Assembly: GCF_002102345.1 (NCBI RefSeq)
Contig: NZ_LQPP01000056.1
Location: forward strand, 1-64,000
Source: Mycolicibacterium peregrinum
GTDB lineage: Bacteria; Actinomycetota; Actinomycetes; Mycobacteriales; Mycobacteriaceae
Length of the DNA stretch: 64,000 bases
Direction of reading: 5' to 3'
The notes under the pieces are model-generated. The model was not told the origin of the DNA. It worked only from the letters and a program-made list of their open reading frames with translations, and made no database searches. Below, piece by piece: positions 50,422-57,752 of the stretch. Both the position numbers and the translations under genes were made by a program. How positions within the stretch are numbered: the stretch's first letter is position 1; every line of letters begins with the position of its first letter.

Positions 50422-50473
50422 GCTTACGCGCATAACCATCCGTGTGTAAACTCCGCTCTCGGACACAGAGAGG
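50422..50473 (+). promoter_or_regulatory. Second LacI-type operator, promoter and RBS hairpin before the P450 gene
   Basis: The same 16-mer GCTTACGCGCATAACC lies at 50422-50437, with TAAACT at 50447-50452 (gap of 9 bases instead of 7). A CTCTC/GAGAG hairpin follows (50456-50460 with 50468-50472) whose right side GAGAGG is the ribosome binding site for the GTG at 50483. The repeated layout argues for shared control by the LacI protein encoded just upstream. Confidence 0.75.
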
Positions 50474-50482
50474 TGGATTTCC

Positions 50483-51685
50483 GTGACAGCCAGCGCGACC
50501 CAGAGCGTGTACTTCGATCCCTACGACGTCGAGATCAACGCCAACCCGTATCCGACGTTCGCCCGGCTCCGCGAGGAATCGCCGCTGTACTACAACGAGC
50601 AGTACGACTTCTACGCGCTGAGCCGATTCGCCGACGTCAACAAGGGCCTCGTCGACCACGAAACCTTCAGCTCGGCGCGCGGCGCGATCATCGAACTGAT
50701 CAAGGCCAACATCGACATCCCCTCCGGTGCCCTCATTTTCGAGGATCCGCCGATCCACACCGTGCATCGCAAGCTGCTGGCCCGGATGTTCACCCCGCGC
50801 AAGATCAATGCGCTGGAACCCAAGATCCGGGAATTCTGCGCACAGTCGCTGGACCCGCTCGTGGGAGCAGGCAAGGTCGATTTCATCAAGGATTTCGGCG
50901 CGATCATGCCGATGCGGGTGATCAGCGCGCTGCTCGGGATCCCCGAGGACGACCAGGAGATGATCCGCGACCACGGCAACGACCAGCTACGCACCGAGGC
51001 CGGCAAGCCGATGAAGGCAGCGCAGGAAGGTCTGGTCGACGGTTCGATCTTCGAGACCTACATCGACTGGCGTAAGGGCAACCCGTCCGACGACATCATG
51101 ACCGATCTGCTCAATGTCGAGTTCACCGACGAGCACGGCGTGACCCGCAAGCTCACCCGCGAGGAACTGCTGATCTACATCAACGTGGTGGCAGGAGCGG
51201 GTAACGAGACCACTACGCGGTTGATCGGTTGGGCGGCAAAGGTTCTCGCCGAACATCCCGATCAGCGGCGCCAGCTCGCCGAGAATCCCGCGCTCATCCC
51301 GCAGGCGATCGAGGAGCTGCTGCGGTTCGAGCCGCCGGCCCCGCACGTGGCGCGGTATGTCACCCGCGACGTGGAGTTGCACGGCCAGACGGTCCCCGAA
51401 GGCAGCGTGATGATGATGCTGATCGGCGCGGCTGTCCGTGACAGCCGCCAGTTCCCGCCTGACGGTGAGGTTTTCGACATCCACCGCGAGCAGCACCAGC
51501 ACCTGGCGTTCAGTGTCGGCACCCACTACTGCCTGGGTTCGGCGCTGGCGCGGCTGGAGGGCCGGATCGCGTTGGAGGAGATGCTCAAGCGGTTCCCGGA
51601 GTGGGAAGTCGACCTCGACAACGCCATACTGTCGCCGACTTCGACGGTACGTGGCTGGGATTCGATGCCGGCGTTGATCCCGTGA
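50483..51685 (+). CDS. Cytochrome P450
   Basis: A 400-residue soluble bacterial P450. The oxygen-activation helix is VVAGAGNETTTRLIGW, the ExxR pair is in AIEELLRFE, and the heme-ligand loop is AFSVGTHYCLGSALARLE (FxxGxxxCxG). GTG at 50483 (VTASATQSVYFDPYDVEINANPYP) follows GAGAGG. No ferredoxin or ferredoxin reductase gene is adjacent; the ferredoxin at 61853 is plant-type and 10 kb away. With an importer and a LacI regulator upstream it probably hydroxylates the imported compound. The CYP family cannot be assigned by eye. Confidence 0.93.
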   Translation: MTASATQSVYFDPYDVEINANPYPTFARLREESPLYYNEQYDFYALSRFADVNKGLVDHETFSSARGAIIELIKANIDIPSGALIFEDPPIHTVHRKLLARMFTPRKINALEPKIREFCAQSLDPLVGAGKVDFIKDFGAIMPMRVISALLGIPEDDQEMIRDHGNDQLRTEAGKPMKAAQEGLVDGSIFETYIDWRKGNPSDDIMTDLLNVEFTDEHGVTRKLTREELLIYINVVAGAGNETTTRLIGWAAKVLAEHPDQRRQLAENPALIPQAIEELLRFEPPAPHVARYVTRDVELHGQTVPEGSVMMMLIGAAVRDSRQFPPDGEVFDIHREQHQHLAFSVGTHYCLGSALARLEGRIALEEMLKRFPEWEVDLDNAILSPTSTVRGWDSMPALIP

Positions 51686-51746
51686 GCGACGCTTGCGGAG
51701 CGAACCGGACCTGGACACGCGGGAGCCGAGCCTGCGAGGCAACCGC

Positions 51747-52826
51747 GTGACGGCCTCGCTGACGGTCCCCAAGGACTGGACCCAGGTTACGCCCGAGTGG
51801 TTGACGGCCGCGTTGGCCGACCACCACCCCGATGCGGTGGTGGACGGCGTGACAGTCGACATGCGCGACGACGGCACCAATCGCCGTGCGCGCCTGGCGG
51901 TGACCTATAAGCCGGGGCCGGCCGGACCTTCCAAGGTGTTCGCCAAGGCCGTCGATCCTGGGCACAAGGAGATGATCAAGTACACCAGCGGTCTGCTACA
52001 TGAGCCGAGGCTGTTCAACTCCAAAGTCGAACTGCCGCTGGAGCATCCGACGGTGTATGCGGCGCCGATCGATGAGGGCGACGAGGACTTCGTGCTGGTC
52101 ATGGAAGACCTGACGGCACGCTCGGCAGACCCGCGCGACGCCACCAGGCCGCTGACCGTGGAGCAGGCGGCGCACGGCGTACGGGGCCTGGCCCGGTTGC
52201 ACGGCGCGTTCTGGGGTGCGCGGGTGCGGCGTCCCGGGCTGGAATGGCTGGAACCTTTCGAGCCGTGGGACGGCATGCAGTGGGCCCCGCTGCCCGCGGC
52301 TCTGGAACGTCTCGGTGACGATGCGCCGGCCTCGGTACATGCGCTGACCATCGACCATCTGGTGGAAGGGATCTGGAAGCCGTTCATCCGCACCCTCACC
52401 GCGGCAGGCGTACCGCAGACGCTGCTGCACGGTGATCCGCACATCGGAAACACCTACCTGCTGCCCGACGGGGATGTCGGATTCCTCGATTGGCAGGTGG
52501 CCCGTCACGGCAACTTCTCACTGGATCTCGGCTACTTCCTGCAGGGTGCGCTGACGACGGAGGACCGAAGGGTCGCCGAACGGCAGTTGCTCGAGGAGTA
52601 CCGGGATGCGCTGGAGCTTCCGGCCGAGGAACTGCCGTCGCCCGACGAGATCTGGCTGCGATACCGGGCCTCGGTCGCCCACGGCCTGATGACCTGGCTG
52701 GCCACCGCGAGCGCGGGAGAGCTGTGGCAGCGCCCGGACATCGCACTGGCGCTGGCTCAACGGTATTCAGCGGCGTACGAGGATCTTCAGACCGCACAGG
52801 CGCTGGCTGACCTCCTCGGTCGGTGA
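51747..52826 (+). CDS. APH/choline-kinase-like phosphotransferase
   Basis: A 359-residue protein of the aminoglycoside phosphotransferase (EcKinase-like) fold: catalytic loop LLHGDPHIGNTYLLPDGDVGFLDWQ with the Brenner HGDxxxxN and metal-binding D, preceded by FVLVMEDL in the hinge. Such proteins near P450 and SDR genes in actinobacteria are usually not antibiotic kinases but phosphorylate small alcohols. GTG at 51747 is used. It lies 61 bases after the P450 stop on the same strand, so it is probably in its operon. Confidence 0.82.
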   Translation: MTASLTVPKDWTQVTPEWLTAALADHHPDAVVDGVTVDMRDDGTNRRARLAVTYKPGPAGPSKVFAKAVDPGHKEMIKYTSGLLHEPRLFNSKVELPLEHPTVYAAPIDEGDEDFVLVMEDLTARSADPRDATRPLTVEQAAHGVRGLARLHGAFWGARVRRPGLEWLEPFEPWDGMQWAPLPAALERLGDDAPASVHALTIDHLVEGIWKPFIRTLTAAGVPQTLLHGDPHIGNTYLLPDGDVGFLDWQVARHGNFSLDLGYFLQGALTTEDRRVAERQLLEEYRDALELPAEELPSPDEIWLRYRASVAHGLMTWLATASAGELWQRPDIALALAQRYSAAYEDLQTAQALADLLGR

Positions 52827-52887
52827 CCCCGGTCAAACCGACCACCTGACGGGAATCCTCGATCTGGACACCCGTCGAGCCACTACG

Positions 52888-53634
52888 GTGTCCGGCATGA
52901 CAGGTGTGGTGGTGACAGGTGCAGCGTCGGGGATCGGCCGGGCCAGCGCAGAGGCGCTGATCGCAGAGGGACGGCGGGTCGCGTTGTGGGACATAGCGCC
53001 CGAGGTCCGCGAGGTGGCCGAAGGATTGGGCATGCCCTCGACCGTGATCGACGTGTGTGACACCGGTGCGCTGACAGCAGCCGTCGAGGAGACGGCGCAG
53101 GCGCTCCACGGCATCGATGGTCTGGTACATGCCGCGGGCCGCGTGCTCCCCGAACCGGTGGGCGCCTTCACCGAGGAGTCCTGGGACGCGGTGCTCGATG
53201 TGAATCTGCGTGCGCAGGCGCTGTTGGTGCAGTTGCTGTTGCCGCACCTGGAGAGATCGGCGAAAGATGGTGGATCGCCCGCGGTAGTCGGCATCTCCAG
53301 CATCGAAGGCCTGGCCGCCAACCCGTTCATCCCGGCCTACTGCGCCTCCAAGGCGGGTCTGCTCGGTATGACGCGGTCGATGGCTGCGCAGTTGGGCCCG
53401 TTGGGGATTCGCGTCAATGCCGTGTGCCCGGGCTTCATCCAGACCCCGATGCTCCAGATCGCATTGGACGTCGAGGAGATCCGTGCGAGTTTCGAACAGG
53501 CCGCTCCGCTGGGCCGGCTCGGGCAGCCCGACGAGATCGGCGCGGCCGTGGCGTTCCTGATGTCACCGAAGGCGTCGTTCATCACCGGTACGCAACTCGT
53601 CGTGGACGGGGGAGTGACCAGCCGTCACGCGTGA
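52888..53634 (+). CDS. Short-chain dehydrogenase/reductase
   Basis: A 248-residue classical SDR with cofactor motif VVTGAASGIGRASAEA, NNAG-equivalent VHAAGR, catalytic Ser in GISSIEG, YCASKAG (YxxxK) and the C-terminal FITGTQLVVDGG. The Asp in LWDIAPE at the end of beta-2 suggests NAD. GTG at 52888 or ATG at 52897 could start it. It lies 61 bases after the kinase gene and may finish the LacI-controlled set, oxidising an alcohol produced by the P450. Confidence 0.9.
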   Translation: MSGMTGVVVTGAASGIGRASAEALIAEGRRVALWDIAPEVREVAEGLGMPSTVIDVCDTGALTAAVEETAQALHGIDGLVHAAGRVLPEPVGAFTEESWDAVLDVNLRAQALLVQLLLPHLERSAKDGGSPAVVGISSIEGLAANPFIPAYCASKAGLLGMTRSMAAQLGPLGIRVNAVCPGFIQTPMLQIALDVEEIRASFEQAAPLGRLGQPDEIGAAVAFLMSPKASFITGTQLVVDGGVTSRHA

Positions 53635-53669
53635 ACCGGACTTCGACGCTGACGTGCGGTGGGGCGCAC

Positions 53670-54104
53670 CTACGCGGGGTCCATCCGGAAGATCGGCATC
53701 CGCCCGAGGAGCGCCTCGAACTCGTCAGGGCCTCCGTCGGTCACTAGCCCGCCCTGGCGAAGGAAGCCGACCCAGCCGGGAACCAGGCTTGGTAGCAGGC
53801 GAAGTAGTGGTCTGGCGTCCTCGTCGGAAAGTTCGATCGCCCGTACCCGTTCGACACGACGACCCCGGCTGAGGGTCGCGGCCTGGTCGGCCCGCACATT
53901 TGCGATCCATGCCGCCTCGGGTGCCGCCGCGACGTATTGCTTGCCGTCTACGAACATCGGTGTGACCGGTGTCGCGCGGGGTTCCCCGGATTTGCGTCCG
54001 GTGACCGTGAGGATCACGGGACCCTTTGCGCCGAAGCGGAGTCCGAGCCGGGACAGCACGACGATGGCCTTGTTTCCAGGCTTGATGTACCAGGGCAGCT
54101 TCAC
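53670..54104 (-). CDS. Deazaflavin-dependent nitroreductase-like protein (Ddn/DUF385 family)
   Basis: A 144-residue split-barrel protein of the F420-dependent Ddn family: KGPVILTVTGRKSGEPRATPVTPMFVDGKQYVAAA is the F420-binding core, followed by AWIANVRADQAATLSRG. These enzymes reduce quinones and activate nitroimidazole drugs. GTG at 54104 starts VKLPWYIKPGNK. It is divergent from a TetR regulator with a palindrome in the gap, so it is a likely target of that regulator. Confidence 0.87.
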   Translation of the reverse strand: MKLPWYIKPGNKAIVVLSRLGLRFGAKGPVILTVTGRKSGEPRATPVTPMFVDGKQYVAAAPEAAWIANVRADQAATLSRGRRVERVRAIELSDEDARPLLRLLPSLVPGWVGFLRQGGLVTDGGPDEFEALLGRMPIFRMDPA

Positions 54105-54113
54105 GATATCTCC

Positions 54114-54136
54114 AAGTTGAGAGGTGTTCTCAAGTT
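54114..54136. promoter_or_regulatory. Palindrome between the Ddn-like gene and tetR
   Basis: AAGTTGAGA (54114-54122) and TCTCAAGTT (54128-54136) form a 9-bp-arm palindrome with one mismatch, close to the GTG of the Ddn-like gene. A related half-site TCAACTT occurs near 54175 by the tetR ribosome binding site. This is a plausible TetR operator for the divergent pair. Confidence 0.55.
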
Positions 54137-54194
54137 ACGCGGCCCAGCCTAGCGCTATATTGAGGGTGCGTGTCAACTTAATTTCGGAGGTGCG

Positions 54195-54830
54195 ATGCCT
54201 GCACAACGTGCGTTGCGTGCCGATGCGCGCCGCAATCGCGAGAAGCTGCTCGACGCTGCGAAGGCCGAGTTTCAGGAGCGCGGGCTCGGCGCTCCGCTGG
54301 AAGCGATCGCGGCGCGCGCGGGGGTCAGCATCGGCACGCTCTACAACCGATTCGCGACTCGCGAGGACCTCATCGACGCAGCGTTGCCTGCCCTCCTTGC
54401 GGAGACACTGGCGGACCTGTCCGAGCGTGCGCTGTCCGCCGACTCAGCGTGGGATCGCTTCGCCACCTTCATGTTTGGATTGTGCGACCTACAGGCCTGC
54501 GATCGTGCCTTCAGTGATGCCGTATGCACCTCGCGGTACGCCTCACCGGCCATCGAACAGATTTGCCAGGCCAGTCTGGAACTCGGCTCACGGTTGATCG
54601 CCGGCGCTCAGGCTGACGGTTCGCTGCGCGCTGACGTCACCGTCGACGACCTGTTCACAGCGCTTTGGCTCAATGCCTGCCTTTCCGACCATGGCGGACC
54701 GGATGCCGCAGCCGTCGCCCGTCGCCAGATTGCCTTGCTGCTGGACGGATTACGCGCGACCGCAGCGACGCCACTACCCGCCGGCGCGGCCCAGGCCGCG
54801 GCCGTTGCCGCGTGTCTGATGCAGTCCTAG
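54195..54830 (+). CDS. TetR-family transcriptional regulator
   Basis: A 211-residue regulator with DNA-binding domain RNREKLLDAAKAEFQERGLGAPLEAIAARAGVSIGTLYNRFATREDLIDAAL and a ligand domain ending in an Ala-rich tail. The ATG follows TCGGAGGTGCG. It most likely regulates the divergent Ddn-like gene and itself. Because it also ends 8 bases from the SDR-ligase operon stop, it could in principle act on the acyl-CoA cluster, whose divergent promoter holds a different repeat. Confidence 0.9.
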   Translation: MPAQRALRADARRNREKLLDAAKAEFQERGLGAPLEAIAARAGVSIGTLYNRFATREDLIDAALPALLAETLADLSERALSADSAWDRFATFMFGLCDLQACDRAFSDAVCTSRYASPAIEQICQASLELGSRLIAGAQADGSLRADVTVDDLFTALWLNACLSDHGGPDAAAVARRQIALLLDGLRATAATPLPAGAAQAAAVAACLMQS

Positions 54831-54838
54831 CCGGCGAT

Positions 54839-55141
54839 CTAGTCGCTGGCGGGAAGCGGCTTGGCCTCCTTGAGGCTCAGCGCGGTGGTGCCGACCGACA
54901 GCGTGCCGGCGCCGGCCTTGGTGACCAGTACCTCGGCGCCGCCCTCGTCGACGTAGCGCTTGCCCATCAGGTTGCCGTCCGAGAACGCGCCGTCGATGGT
55001 TGCGCCCGAGTCCTTCTCGGCATCGAGTGGAACCATGGCGACGCCACCGGCGCGCAGGTCGTCGAGACTGTCGGCGCTGCGCACCACGATGACCTGGGTG
55101 TCGCACACCTGGCTCTGCAGGCGGGTGCCGTTCTTGATCAT
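54839..55141 (-). CDS. Hypothetical 100-residue protein, last gene of the SDR-ligase operon
   Basis: The protein begins MIKNGTRLQSQVCDTQVIVVR and is rich in small residues with TKAGAGTLSVGTTALSLKEAKPLPASD at the end. The N-terminal CDTQVIVVRSADSLDDLRAGGVAMVPL suggests a small beta-rich domain. No family is recognised. AAGGAG precedes the ATG, and only 9 bases separate it from the synthetase gene, so it is co-transcribed. Consistent pairing with acyl-CoA synthetases would suggest a binding or regulatory subunit, but that is a guess. Confidence 0.75.
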   Translation of the reverse strand: MIKNGTRLQSQVCDTQVIVVRSADSLDDLRAGGVAMVPLDAEKDSGATIDGAFSDGNLMGKRYVDEGGAEVLVTKAGAGTLSVGTTALSLKEAKPLPASD

Positions 55142-55150
55142 GCTGACTCC

Positions 55151-56653
55151 TTACGAGGTGTGCTCTGCGATGGGGGCGAGTTCGTCGACGAGCTGGCGGC
55201 GCAGCACCTTGCCGGTCGGGTTGGTGGGCAGCTCGTCACGGAACACCACCCGGTCCGGGGTGCGCGAACCGCGCAGCTGTTTGCGCACATGTTCGCGCAG
55301 TGCATCCGGGTCGGGGGAGGCCCCCTCGGCGGGTACCACGACGGCCACGATGATCTGGCCCCACTGGGGATCTTCGGGGCCGACGACGGCGACGTCGCGG
55401 ACCTCGGGATGCTCGACGAGCACGTCCTCGATCTCGGCCGGGGCAATGTTCTCCCCACCGCGGATGATGGTGTCGTCGGATCGTCCGCCGATGAACAGGT
55501 AGCCGCCCTCGTCGAGCATGGCGACATCCTTTGTCGGGAACCAGCCCTCGGCGTCGAGCACCGAGCCGATGTCGGTGTAGCGACCCGACACCTGCTCACC
55601 ACGCACGAACAGCTCGCCCGTCTCGCCTGCGCCGAGCACGGTGCCGTCGTCGGCGCGGATCTGTACCTCGATACCCGGGACCACCTGGCCGACCGAGCCG
55701 AGTCGCCGGGCGCCGGACGCATCCTCGGCGGCCAGTGCTTCGCGATGATCGTCGGGGCCCAGAACCGCGATGGTGGAGCTGGTTTCGGTCAATCCATAGG
55801 CGTTGACGAAGCCGACGTTCGGCAGCAGCTGCAGCGCCTTGCGGACCAGCGGCAGCGCGACCTTGGAGCCGCCGTAGGCGAGGTTGCGCAGGGTGGGCAG
55901 TTCCAGCCCGGCCGTTTCCAGGGCGGTGACGATGCGGTCCAGCATCGTCGGCACCACGGTGGCCGACGTGACGCCTTCGGTGCGGACCAGTTCGACCCAC
56001 TTGTCGGCGTCGAAGTGCCGCAGGTACACCATTTTCCGGCCGGCGTACAGGTTGGACATGGCCGCGCTGACGCCCGCGATGTGATAGGGCGGCACGCAGA
56101 TCAGGGCGGCGTCTTCCTCTGCCGCCGAACCGAATTCGACGGTTCCGGTGATGTAGCTCGTGAGGTTGTTGTGGGTGAGCTCGACGGCCTTGGGGCGCGA
56201 GGTGGTGCCCGAGGTGAACAGCACGACCGCGACCGCGTCGGGATCGGCGAATTCGGCAGCGGGCTCGTTTGTGCGCGCCGCAGCCAGGAACTCTTCGGAG
56301 GTGATCACTTGCTTGCCGGTCCCGGCGACCACGTCGGCGTATTCGGCGTCGGCAATGACCAGCGGCTCGGGCAGGCGCTCTATCAACTCGTGCAGACCGT
56401 CGCGGCTCAGGCGGTAGTTCAGCGGGGTGAACGGCACCGCGGCGCGGGCCGAGGCGAACAGCAGCAGCGGCAGCAGCGCACCGCCGGTGCCGACGTAGGC
56501 CACGTGGGCGGCTCCGGAGGTCGCGATGACGCCGGCGCCGCCGTCGGCCAGGGTGCTGAGTTCCTCGGTGGTCAGGCGAAGATCGCCGGACACCACTGCG
56601 GTGCGGTCGGGCCCACCCGAGACCGCCATCTCCAGCAGTAGCGAAATGCTCAT
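55151..56653 (-). CDS. Acyl-CoA synthetase (AMP-forming)
   Basis: A 500-residue ANL-superfamily ligase that activates a carboxylic acid through acyl-AMP to acyl-CoA. It shows the P-loop VVLFTSGTTSRPKAVELTH, CVPPYHIAGV, YGLTETSS, GWFPTKDVAMLDE, the hinge GRSDDTIIRGGENIAPAEIE and the catalytic lysine in NPTGKVLRR. No FAAL insertion is present, so CoA is the acceptor. It overlaps the SDR gene as ATGA and is followed by the 100-residue gene. The substrate is probably a short or branched acid entering the mutase pathway. Confidence 0.92.
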   Translation of the reverse strand: MSISLLLEMAVSGGPDRTAVVSGDLRLTTEELSTLADGGAGVIATSGAAHVAYVGTGGALLPLLLFASARAAVPFTPLNYRLSRDGLHELIERLPEPLVIADAEYADVVAGTGKQVITSEEFLAAARTNEPAAEFADPDAVAVVLFTSGTTSRPKAVELTHNNLTSYITGTVEFGSAAEEDAALICVPPYHIAGVSAAMSNLYAGRKMVYLRHFDADKWVELVRTEGVTSATVVPTMLDRIVTALETAGLELPTLRNLAYGGSKVALPLVRKALQLLPNVGFVNAYGLTETSSTIAVLGPDDHREALAAEDASGARRLGSVGQVVPGIEVQIRADDGTVLGAGETGELFVRGEQVSGRYTDIGSVLDAEGWFPTKDVAMLDEGGYLFIGGRSDDTIIRGGENIAPAEIEDVLVEHPEVRDVAVVGPEDPQWGQIIVAVVVPAEGASPDPDALREHVRKQLRGSRTPDRVVFRDELPTNPTGKVLRRQLVDELAPIAEHTS

Positions 56654-57498
56654 AGGCCCTGTCCCGGTGCGTCGATGAAGATGTCGATGATCGGATTATC
56701 CCCGCCGCCGTAGCTGGACAGGTCGGTGACACCGGAAGCGGTGAGCACCGCCGAGTCGACGAACGTCTGACCGTTCACCTCGGCGGCCGGACGGGACAGG
56801 ATCTCGACGGCCGCATCCGCCATGATCTCGGGACTGCGGGACTGTGAGGCCATCTTGTCGCCGTCGGCGAGGTTGGTCACCGCGGCGGTGGCGATGTAGG
56901 TCTCGGGCCACAGACAGCTGAAACCGATACCCGCGTCCGCGTATTCAGCTGCCCAGCCCAGCGACAGCAGCGTCATGCCGTACTTGGACAGGGTGTAGGA
57001 GGGGTGTGCGCCCAACCAGTAGGGGTTCATGTTCATCGGTGGGGCCAGGGTCAGCACCTGCCCGTTGGTGGACTTGCGCAGGTGCGGCAGTGCGGCCTTG
57101 GTGAGCAGGAAGGTGCCGCGGATGTTGATGTCCATCATCAGGTCGAACTTCTTGGCCGACAGCGACTCGGTGGGGTCGGTGGAGATGGCGCTGGCGTTGT
57201 TGATCACGATGTCGACGCCGCCGAAGTGCTCGACCGCGGTCTCGACCGCGCGGGCCACGTCCTCTTCCTTGCGCACATCGCCGACCACGGCTACGCCCTT
57301 GCCGCCGGCAGCCTCGACCTCGGCAACCGCGGTGTGCACGGTGCCGGGCAGCTTCGGGTGGGGTTCAGCGGTCTTGGCCAGCAGCACCACGTTGGCCCCA
57401 CGGCGGGCGGCGCCGAGCGCGATCGCCAACCCGATACCGCGGCTGCCGCCGGATACGACCAGCGTGCGATCGGTGAATGACTCTTGCTGGCTGGACAT
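56650..57498 (-). CDS. Short-chain dehydrogenase/reductase, first gene of the operon
   Basis: A 282-residue SDR: TLVVSGGSRGIGLAIALGAARRGANVVLLAKTAEPHPKL, NNASAISTD, and YTLSKYGMTLLSLGWAAEY. The family with PHPKLPGTVHTAVAEVE and a C-terminal SYGGGDNPIIDIFID resembles HSDL2-like and acyl-CoA-associated SDRs. In the usual catalytic Ser position the sequence is LTLAPPMNMN, with no Ser, so catalysis may differ. ATG at 57498 follows CGAGGAGGACC. Longer readings pass through the repeat region upstream and repeat the same peptide twice, an artefact. A 28-bp repeat lies 58 bp upstream. Confidence 0.9.
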   Translation of the reverse strand: MSSQQESFTDRTLVVSGGSRGIGLAIALGAARRGANVVLLAKTAEPHPKLPGTVHTAVAEVEAAGGKGVAVVGDVRKEEDVARAVETAVEHFGGVDIVINNASAISTDPTESLSAKKFDLMMDINIRGTFLLTKAALPHLRKSTNGQVLTLAPPMNMNPYWLGAHPSYTLSKYGMTLLSLGWAAEYADAGIGFSCLWPETYIATAAVTNLADGDKMASQSRSPEIMADAAVEILSRPAAEVNGQTFVDSAVLTASGVTDLSSYGGGDNPIIDIFIDAPGQGL

Positions 57499-57555
57499 GG
57501 TCCTCCTCGTCGAGCGCAGCGTCCGCTGTGCGCCGTGTGTCAACCGTACCCAAAT

Positions 57556-57583
57556 GGTATTGGCATTCTCATTTTTAGCAAGT
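57556..57583. repeat. 28-bp direct repeat, copy 1 (SDR-operon side)
   Basis: A 28-base sequence identical to that at 57712-57739. It begins GGTATTGGCATTCTC and ends with TTTTTAGCAAGT. It lies 58 bp upstream of the SDR start. Position and AT content suggest an operator or promoter element of the divergent region. On the minus strand it contains GAGAATGCCAAT. Confidence 0.8.
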
Positions 57584-57711
57584 GTCGTAATCGTGGAGTG
57601 CGCCGCCCGAAGAAACGGCGTCCACCAGACCTGTTTCCCTGTGCTGCCGCAGGTGGTCCGTATACAGGTGGCGCACTTCCGGCCAGTACAACTGCCACAT
57701 TTCCACCACGC

Positions 57712-57739
57712 GGTATTGGCATTCTCATTTTTAGCAAGT
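57712..57739. repeat. 28-bp direct repeat, copy 2 (mutase-operon side)
   Basis: The second, identical copy of the 28-base sequence, in the same orientation, 13 bases before the mutase ATG and 128 bp after copy 1. Between the copies lie an 8-bp inverted pair AGTGCGCC (57597-57604) and GGCGCACT (57670-57677). The two copies are likely operators for one regulator, or alternatively the ends of a small inserted segment. Confidence 0.8.
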
Positions 57740-57752
57740 ACGTTATCCACTG

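Noticed and set aside
51747..52826. Aminoglycoside resistance gene
   Set aside because: The fold motif HGDxxxxN is present, but the context (P450, SDR, importer) and EcKinase-like pattern favour a metabolic kinase.
54665..56641. 658-codon open frame opposite the acyl-CoA synthetase
   Set aside because: Gly/His/Gln/Asp-rich shadow of the synthetase gene with no recognisable domain or ribosome binding site.
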